From the NCBI GenBank assembly GCA_012839295.1, contig DUNO01000008.1, positions 214,073-278,072 on the forward strand: a stretch of DNA of 64,000 nucleotides. The letters run 5' to 3'. The notes beneath the pieces were generated by a model. It saw only the letters and a program-made list of their open reading frames with translations. It ran no database searches and was not told the origin of the DNA. The stretch is from Clostridiales bacterium (lineage in GTDB: Bacteria; Bacillota; Clostridia; Lachnospirales; Lachnospiraceae). Shown piece after piece: positions 59,584-64,000 of this stretch. Numbering within the stretch: the first letter of the stretch is position 1; the number at the start of each line of letters is the position of its first letter. The translations under genes were made by a program, and so were the position numbers.

Positions 59584-60345
59584 CTATAAGCCCTTACTTA
59601 GCAGGGCACGCTCCAGGCTCTCCATATCCTGTGTTGTATAGCTCCTCTGCTGGTGGTTATTAAATTTATTTGGTGTAGGGGAACTTGATTTCTGCCTATC
59701 CCCCTTTTCCCAGGTTCTAACACATGCTTTCCAGTCCTTCATCTTATTTTTCCCAACCATCCATCCCTTGGAGGAATAGAAATCAATAAAGCCTTCTGGA
59801 TCTACTTTGTTATTACGCTCCATGCAGTATGCCTTCACCTCTTCAAGAGACGGAGGAGCAAAGCGACTACTATTCTTTTTAATATCTTTATCTATATCTT
59901 TCTCTAACTCTATCTCTATCTCCGTTTCATGTAACGTTTCTGTAACGTTACAATCCGTTTCAAGTGCTAATTGCTTTTGTTTTTCCCTGAATTTTTTAAC
60001 ACGGTCCGTAGATTTAGCTTCTCCAAGCATCTTTTTTGTCTCGGTCATATAAATGGTCTTATCATCAAGAATCTCCATCAGCCCAAGATTCTGAAATAGC
60101 CGCACCGCATTTCTTACAATGTCTATATTGGTATTGGTTATAGTCGCAAGCATTAAGTCATCGTAAGGAATAAATTCGTTAAATCTTAAGCATCCGACAT
60201 GGTCTATGCTTTCAAGGAGTAATTTCATGTAGAACAATACATAATCTTTGCCATTTTCCTGAGTGTTTTCAATGATGCGGATATCATGGCGTTTAAAGAA
60301 GTTTCTATCAAGCCGGAGCCAATAATATTTTTTTTCATCTGCCAT
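59584..60345 (-). CDS. Phage replisome organiser / replication initiation protein
   Basis: This 253-aa protein starts with a winged-helix replisome-organiser domain: KKYYWLRLDRNFFKRHDIRI, KDYVLFYMKLLLESIDHVGC, TIYMTETKKMLGE (about 1-115). A charged linker follows, then a C-terminal domain (SSRFAPPSLEEVKAYCMERN, FYSSKGWMVGKNKMKDWKAC) like the DnaD-associated or helicase-loader tail of such proteins. It would open the phage origin and recruit helicase. It sits directly after RusA, overlapping by none. Confidence 0.88.
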   Translation of the reverse strand: MADEKKYYWLRLDRNFFKRHDIRIIENTQENGKDYVLFYMKLLLESIDHVGCLRFNEFIPYDDLMLATITNTNIDIVRNAVRLFQNLGLMEILDDKTIYMTETKKMLGEAKSTDRVKKFREKQKQLALETDCNVTETLHETEIEIELEKDIDKDIKKNSSRFAPPSLEEVKAYCMERNNKVDPEGFIDFYSSKGWMVGKNKMKDWKACVRTWEKGDRQKSSSPTPNKFNNHQQRSYTTQDMESLERALLSKGL

Positions 60346-60723
60346 CTAATCACCAACCTCTTCAATGGTTACTTCAATCCTTGGATTTTTGTTATCGCAA
60401 AAGAAATTATCAGTATAGCCAACAACATTTTCCCATCCGTCATTATTCAATACCCCAGTCTTTACAAGGCTATCCTGGATCACCTTGTGGGCAAAAGAAG
60501 AAATGTTGTCAAGGTCACGCCTTTTATTTGGCTCGTAGAACTCGTATTTCAGCCGTACAGGCTTTGTAATATGTACCTTGGGTAATTGCTGCCTGATCTG
60601 CCAAATAATCGTTTCCTCGGCATCTTTTTTCATCTTGGACCCTTTATATGGATTAGTGCGGTTGGCTGCCGTGTAATTGTTAAGCCCTTCCAGCCTCCCT
60701 AAAATAGTCAATTGATATTGCAT
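60346..60723 (-). CDS. RusA-family Holliday junction resolvase
   Basis: This 125-aa endonuclease matches RusA by length and by its catalytic Asp/Lys region: YEFYEPNKRRDLDNISSFAH (Asp residues near 70-73) and a later SLVKTGVLNNDGWENV with Asp. RusA cuts Holliday junctions made during recombination and packaging. It is followed by the replisome organiser gene 0-1 bp away. Confidence 0.9.
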   Translation of the reverse strand: MQYQLTILGRLEGLNNYTAANRTNPYKGSKMKKDAEETIIWQIRQQLPKVHITKPVRLKYEFYEPNKRRDLDNISSFAHKVIQDSLVKTGVLNNDGWENVVGYTDNFFCDNKNPRIEVTIEEVGD

Positions 60724-60818
60724 GGTCCTCCTTCCCCCAGGGCAGTGGTCAGCTGCCCTGGATCAATATGTAATCGGATAAGGTGACATCGTGATATGTT
60801 ATACTTATCCTTGAGGTG

Positions 60819-61139
60819 CTATAAATAAGATTTTCCAAATATTTTTATAAAGTCCTGCCTATGATGCGTTTCCTCAAACTTGCGTTGTGCTATCTCCTTC
60901 AGAAGAAGATCAAGCACCCGATTGTTATGTGCCCCAGTATTCCCCCGGTGATGTTCTTGGCATAGCCACACTTTCAATCCATGCTTTTCGCTTAATTTGC
61001 GATTTGCGGTACCGAAAAAGATATGATGATCCTCGATTACATAATTACTCCGTTCATTGTTATATGGAGCAAATACAAGGTTGTGCGCACATACATAGCA
61101 TTCCTTTTCTGATTGTAAAATTGATTTTATACACCCCAC
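60819..61139 (-). CDS. HNH-like phage endonuclease/nuclease-fold protein
   Basis: This 106-aa protein has CYVC (residues 14-17), a HH-core EDHHIFFGTANR and LCQEHHRGNTGAHNN, the Cys/His pattern of small HNH (NinG/phage HNH-like) proteins. It may nick or resolve phage DNA. It overlaps the NinB-like gene by 13 bp. A 9-bp GC-rich hairpin (CCAGGGCAG...CTGCCCTGG, 60737-60761) lies in the 95-bp gap that follows. Confidence 0.75.
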   Translation of the reverse strand: MGCIKSILQSEKECYVCAHNLVFAPYNNERSNYVIEDHHIFFGTANRKLSEKHGLKVWLCQEHHRGNTGAHNNRVLDLLLKEIAQRKFEETHHRQDFIKIFGKSYL

Positions 61140-61660
61140 CTCTCTTTCATCTGTCGTAATTCTTGCGGTGTAGCAGTCTCAATTTTTAACTCTTTGGCAT
61201 CTGTCACTGTCCCATCAATTAGCAGGCTCATTTCGGCTGTGTCATATGTACTTGATCCTCTGTACACCTTGTAAAATACGGCATCATCTAAAAACTTTAT
61301 AGGAGTACAATGGATAAATTCTTGCTCCAGCATATATTCAACGGGAGCGTTGGTTTTATATACCATTACATTCCCATCTGGGAGAATCTCAGGCTGCCCA
61401 TATTTGCAGATTAAAATATTCTTTGATTTTGCCTTCGAGATCGTAAGTGCTTCTGCGATCTTGTCAGACAATACATGGAAATACCTATTAGCATCAAGGC
61501 TGCGCTTTTCCCGGTATTTATCAACCCGGATCCTTAGTTTTTCACAGCCTTTGAGCTTGTAATATTCCTCTATGATTTCGGACTTCTCATTAACCGTAAA
61601 TGTTATTGTCATTTCGTTATCTAAAGCACCGGTCCCTACTGACTTGCCAGTGAATTCCAT
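61127..61660 (-). CDS. NinB-like recombination protein
   Basis: This 177-aa protein has IRVDKYREKRSLDANRYFHV, LSDKIAEALTISKAKSKNIL and ICKYGQPEIL, typical of the NinB/YqaN-like single-strand-DNA-binding recombination proteins of Firmicutes phages. The middle part is beta-rich, with a C-terminal TPQELRQMKERWGV helix. It lies between the ERF annealing protein and the HNH protein. Confidence 0.78.
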   Translation of the reverse strand: MEFTGKSVGTGALDNEMTITFTVNEKSEIIEEYYKLKGCEKLRIRVDKYREKRSLDANRYFHVLSDKIAEALTISKAKSKNILICKYGQPEILPDGNVMVYKTNAPVEYMLEQEFIHCTPIKFLDDAVFYKVYRGSSTYDTAEMSLLIDGTVTDAKELKIETATPQELRQMKERWGV

Positions 61661-61673
61661 TTAACACACCCCT

Positions 61674-62309
61674 TTACCTACTCGGTGTCTTTTTTAATGC
61701 ATCCATAACCCTAACAAACATTTCTTCCGTAATATCAGATAGGCTATCAACTTTATATCTTTCACAGATAGCATTTGCATCAACACCGGTTCTTCCTAAC
61801 TCTTTTTCAATAGTATGGATTTTAACCTGTGGGATCTTCGCCTTAGCTATATCATCCATTTCTTTTTGTTGCTGCTTGGTTTGATGATCCGGTAATTTAT
61901 TTTTGTTTTCGGGTTCTGGCTCACTTTTTGAGTTAGGATCAAAGGTGTCGTTTTCTGATATTTCAAAGGCTATCATGTAAAGATATCTCCTGGTATATGT
62001 TGCAAGTCCTCCGATATTCTGAATACCATTGGCTCCTTTGATAGCCACCTCTGCTAAAGGAAGCGAAAATTCAATCTTTTCGTCTAAATTCTCACAATTA
62101 ATAAGGGTTAAAACTGCCTCTTCTTTATGTAATTGATAAATAAAGATTGTTTTATTCATAGATGCTATTTCATTGCACTGTGGCAGGAAATCACCAAGCT
62201 CAAAATATTTGAACTTTGAATATTCGTTTTGCCCTGTTTTTTCTATGCCTTTATTCTGGAGGTCTACCCTCATATTCATTAGTTTGGTATAAAGGTTGGC
62301 ATTATCCAT
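61674..62309 (-). CDS. ERF-family single-strand annealing protein
   Basis: This 211-aa protein has the ERF core: KLMNMRVDLQNKGIEKTGQN, YSKFKYFELGDFLPQCNEIA, LTLINCENLDEKIEFSLPLA and GANGIQNIGGLATYTRRYLY (about 5-120). A variable charged linker and a small C-terminal helical domain (KIHTIEKELGRTGVDANAIC) follow. It promotes annealing of phage DNA ends during recombination. It is one base from the DUF1351 gene. Confidence 0.85.
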   Translation of the reverse strand: MDNANLYTKLMNMRVDLQNKGIEKTGQNEYSKFKYFELGDFLPQCNEIASMNKTIFIYQLHKEEAVLTLINCENLDEKIEFSLPLAEVAIKGANGIQNIGGLATYTRRYLYMIAFEISENDTFDPNSKSEPEPENKNKLPDHQTKQQQKEMDDIAKAKIPQVKIHTIEKELGRTGVDANAICERYKVDSLSDITEEMFVRVMDALKKTPSR

Positions 62310-62310
62310 G

Positions 62311-63264
62311 TTAAATCCTCCTATAAGTACATCCTAAGCTTTCTAAGAATGCTACCAATGAATCTTCCATATCATCATCAATAATCACCTCATATCCAAG
62401 TACTTTCTTAGGTACTATAAAAGGCTGTTCATCGACTTGGAAAGCCGGCTCTTTGGCAACAAATGGATCCTCGTACAAATCAACCACTTTAATCTCTTTA
62501 GCAATCAATTCCTGCTCTCTTCTCATGTGGTTTTCCTGTTCAATACGTTTTACTTCTTCATCTCTTTTCCGCTGCTCTTCTCTTCTTGCTTCTTCTAAAG
62601 CTTTTCTCTCTTCATTGGCTTTGCGCTTTGCCTCTTCCTTGGCTAAAATCTCAGCCTTTTGTTTCTCATAATCATTAATTACCTTGATGGCATCAGAAAG
62701 CCGCTTCGTTGCCTTATAAGCCGCTATGGCCTTATCCTCTGCTTCGCTTGACATAGCCTTTATTGTGTCGATATCAGATACACGGTTGCTTATAGCCGTG
62801 TCAATATCGGATTTAATGGTCTTAAAGGAAGTTGCTGTGTTAAGCCACTCCTGGATAAATATTTCATCGAACGTTATTAATTCTTCGTTTCCGGCAGCTT
62901 TTACAGAAAAATAATCACGTGCTTTCTGTTTCTTTTCTTCCTTCTGCTTAAGTTCAAATTCCTTGACCTGTTTATCCATGGGAATAATTACATCTTCGAG
63001 GATACCAACAACCTCTTTGCACTGCTTTTCAAAAGTGTCATATGGCTCCATAAACTTTCTCTTGTAATCTATTCTCACCCGGTCAATATCTTTTTGATAT
63101 GATCTAAGGTCAGCAATATCAACCTTAGAATTTTTAACAGTATCCTCAGTCACAATAATTCCTTTGTAAGTGTCTGCTTTCTTTTGAGCTGCCTTCTTTA
63201 TCTCTTCAAAATTACTCGTAATTACTCCGGGATGCTGGCTTACTTTGACCGCTAATTCACTCAT
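62311..63264 (-). CDS. DUF1351 coiled-coil phage protein
   Basis: This 317-aa protein starts ELAVKVSQHPGVITSNFEEI, a DUF1351-type beginning, with helical parts (DLRSYQKDIDRVRIDYKRKF) and a long Glu/Lys/Arg-rich coiled coil (about 195-250: LAKEEAKRKANEERKALEEA). The C-terminal VPKKVLGYEVIIDDDMEDSL is compact. DUF1351 genes are near recombination genes in many phages and probably accompany ssDNA annealing. Function not established. Confidence 0.85.
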   Translation of the reverse strand: MSELAVKVSQHPGVITSNFEEIKKAAQKKADTYKGIIVTEDTVKNSKVDIADLRSYQKDIDRVRIDYKRKFMEPYDTFEKQCKEVVGILEDVIIPMDKQVKEFELKQKEEKKQKARDYFSVKAAGNEELITFDEIFIQEWLNTATSFKTIKSDIDTAISNRVSDIDTIKAMSSEAEDKAIAAYKATKRLSDAIKVINDYEKQKAEILAKEEAKRKANEERKALEEARREEQRKRDEEVKRIEQENHMRREQELIAKEIKVVDLYEDPFVAKEPAFQVDEQPFIVPKKVLGYEVIIDDDMEDSLVAFLESLGCTYRRI

Positions 63265-63382
63265 CTTCTATATCCTCCAATTCTATATTTTCTTCATGCT
63301 CAAAGCGCTTCCTGAGCCGCTCCATGCGCTCCTGCTCATTTATTATGTATTGCCCTATACTCTCGTTATCTGGTACTGTCAT
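63257..63382 (-). CDS. Small phage protein (41 aa)
   Basis: The frame reads MTVPDNESIGQYIINEQERM, ERLRKRFEHEENIELEDIED, E. AGAGGTGG lies 6 bases before the ATG, and its end overlaps the DUF1351 start by 8 bp; its own last codons carry that gene's ribosome binding site. A short amphipathic helical protein. Function unknown. Confidence 0.6.
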   Translation of the reverse strand: MTVPDNESIGQYIINEQERMERLRKRFEHEENIELEDIEDE

Positions 63383-63383
63383 G

Positions 63384-63578
63384 TTAAACCACCTCTTTTG
63401 GATCCTTATCCCTTTTATAGGGAGGAAGCTTAAAGCCTAGAATATCTGCTATTTTTTCATTTGAGACATAGTCATTTTTCATTACCATTGTTTTTAACAC
63501 TTCCGACCTAGTCTCTGTATCAAGTAATACCTCAAGCCTGCTGTATGGTATATTTACCATTAATTCATTTTCACCCAT
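63384..63578 (-). CDS. Small phage protein of unknown function
   Basis: This 64-aa protein (MGENELMVNIPYSRLEVLLD, RSEVLKTMVMKNDYVSNEKI, ADILGFKLPPYKRDKDPKEV) is helical with a possible small helix-turn-helix (VSNEKIADILGF). It overlaps the next gene by 8 bp. Function unknown. Confidence 0.65.
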   Translation of the reverse strand: MGENELMVNIPYSRLEVLLDTETRSEVLKTMVMKNDYVSNEKIADILGFKLPPYKRDKDPKEVV

Positions 63579-63768
63579 TATCCTGATCCTCCATTTCCTC
63601 TATAGCCTTAACTTCTTCCTTATATGCCGATAGCTCGAATTTAACCGTATACTCCACCACGTATGACACAATGCCGTCTGGGTATACATCCGTTATGATA
63701 CCGGGGGTACCTTCTGGTACATCTTCGTTTTCTGCCGTGGCTATTACAGCCTGTCCTACTTTATACAT
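63571..63768 (-). CDS. Small phage protein of unknown function
   Basis: This 65-aa protein begins MYKVGQAVIATAENEDVPEG and TPGIITDVYPDGIVSYVVEY, an SH3/KOW-like small beta-barrel pattern, with an acidic tail. It overlaps the repeat protein gene by 8 bp. Function unknown. Confidence 0.65.
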   Translation of the reverse strand: MYKVGQAVIATAENEDVPEGTPGIITDVYPDGIVSYVVEYTVKFELSAYKEEVKAIEEMEDQDNG

Positions 63769-64000
63769 CCTTACCGTCCTCCTTTGGATTTTCGAATTTT
63801 ACAATCTCCAGCGGAGTTTTGGCAGAAATATAGATCTTACCCTTTGTATAGTCTCTAGCAATGGAACTGCCGTACATCACCTGGACGCTGGAACTGCCGC
63901 ACATCCTCTGGACGCTGGAACTGCCGTACATCTCCTGGACGCTGGAACTGCCGTACATCCTCTGGACGCTGGAACTGCCGTACATCTCCTGGACGCTGGA
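63761..64000 (-). CDS. Repeat protein (MYGSSSVQ repeats), cut by window edge
   Basis: Only the C-terminal part is in the window; the frame is open to the edge. At least four and a half copies of a 9-residue unit MYGSSSVQ(R/E/V) occur (one with MCG), then a unique end ARDYTKGKIYISAKTPLEIV KFENPKEDG. Such short Ser-rich beta repeats are seen in phage proteins that build beta-helices. The full length, start and function cannot be seen. Confidence 0.7.
   Translation of the reverse strand, partial: SSVQEMYGSSSVQRMYGSSSVQEMYGSSSVQRMCGSSSVQVMYGSSIARDYTKGKIYISAKTPLEIVKFENPKEDGKDV
63878..64000 (-). repeat. 27-bp coding tandem repeat
   Basis: The repeat unit (core CTGGAACTGCCGTACATC, period 27 bp) occurs four full times at 63878-63985 and continues to the edge, nearly identical at DNA level. 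It encodes the MYGSSSVQx repeats. Copy number change in steps of 27 keeps the frame. Confidence 0.85.

Larger units (their letters stand above)
29230..64000. mobile_element. Siphovirus-like prophage, left 35 kb (continues past the window)
   Basis: From about 29.2 kb on, the gene content is entirely phage-like. A switch and four rightward small genes sit at the left end. Leftward modules in canonical reverse order follow: lysis, tail, head, packaging, late regulation, methyltransferases and replication/recombination. Tight spacing with 1-13 bp overlaps dominates. The right part (early repressor region and any lysogeny integrase) lies outside. Head genes (SPP1-type portal, minor capsid 2, GP20 scaffold) and tail genes (Gp15, long tape measure) suggest a long-tailed siphovirus. 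Confidence 0.93.

Noticed and set aside
1..64000. tRNA or rRNA genes, including a tRNA attachment site at the prophage left end
   Set aside because: No cloverleaf with a T-loop GGTTCGAATCC-type sequence or rRNA segment was seen on either strand by eye.

Overview
The window looks like a chromosomal segment of an anaerobic low-GC Gram-positive bacterium of the class Clostridia, probably Lachnospiraceae-like. The basis is strong AGGAGG-type ribosome binding sites, an oxygen- and NO-sensitive hybrid cluster protein, clostridial chemoreceptors and regulators, and protein family types. No rRNA or tRNA gene is present, so this placement is inference. Positions 1 to about 29,220 are host DNA. About 29,230 to 64,000 is the left 35 kb of a siphovirus-like prophage whose right end lies outside the window.

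Host part. Positions 1-2,707 hold two Crp/Fnr-type regulators, one cut by the window edge, around a pair of small YdcZ-type membrane proteins, a small antibiotic-biosynthesis-type monooxygenase and a LysR relic. Positions 3,029-6,017 form a nitrosative-stress unit: hybrid cluster protein (hcp), an unrecognised 202-aa protein and a hemerythrin. A Crp/Fnr-shaped operator sits near -41.5 of a candidate hcp promoter. A Cache chemoreceptor follows. Positions 8,175-13,819 are a five-gene sugar/polyol operon read leftwards: class II aldolase, FGGY kinase, galactitol-1-phosphate-dehydrogenase-like enzyme, PfkB kinase and aldo/keto reductase. A divergent AraC regulator probably controls it, and its leader has an unusual 32-bp tandem repeat carrying Shine-Dalgarno and complementary sequences. 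A second chemoreceptor, an 850-bp gene-poor stretch and a probably truncated AraC protein come next. Then follows a flavin/redox group (FAD oxidoreductase, flavodoxin, MarR, FMN-binding protein) with two large palindromes. Last is a mixed transport cluster (MacB-like protein, HlyD-like adaptor, two sugar-ABC permeases) and a histidine kinase without a visible response regulator.

Prophage part. At the left end an AbrB/MazE-like 58-aa protein and four small rightward genes diverge from a compact switch. In this switch, palindromes centred on TTCGTACGAA occupy the 17-bp spacers of both promoters. Everything from 31,174 to the right edge is leftward and in the usual order. Read from the right edge these are early genes (repeat protein, DUF1351, ERF annealing protein, NinB-like, HNH-like, RusA, replisome organiser), two DNA methyltransferases, many small Cys-rich proteins, a tyrosine recombinase and a late-regulator-like protein. 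Then come a fused small/large terminase, portal, minor capsid proteins, scaffold, major capsid, connectors, tail proteins, tape measure, tail hub with an S74 chaperone, a secreted Ig-like protein, holin, amidase and a Rha regulator. Seven small genes with start signals (29,536; 46,441; 54,404; 55,159; 55,561; 56,970; 63,257) and one frameshifted gene (53,904) were found by direct reading.
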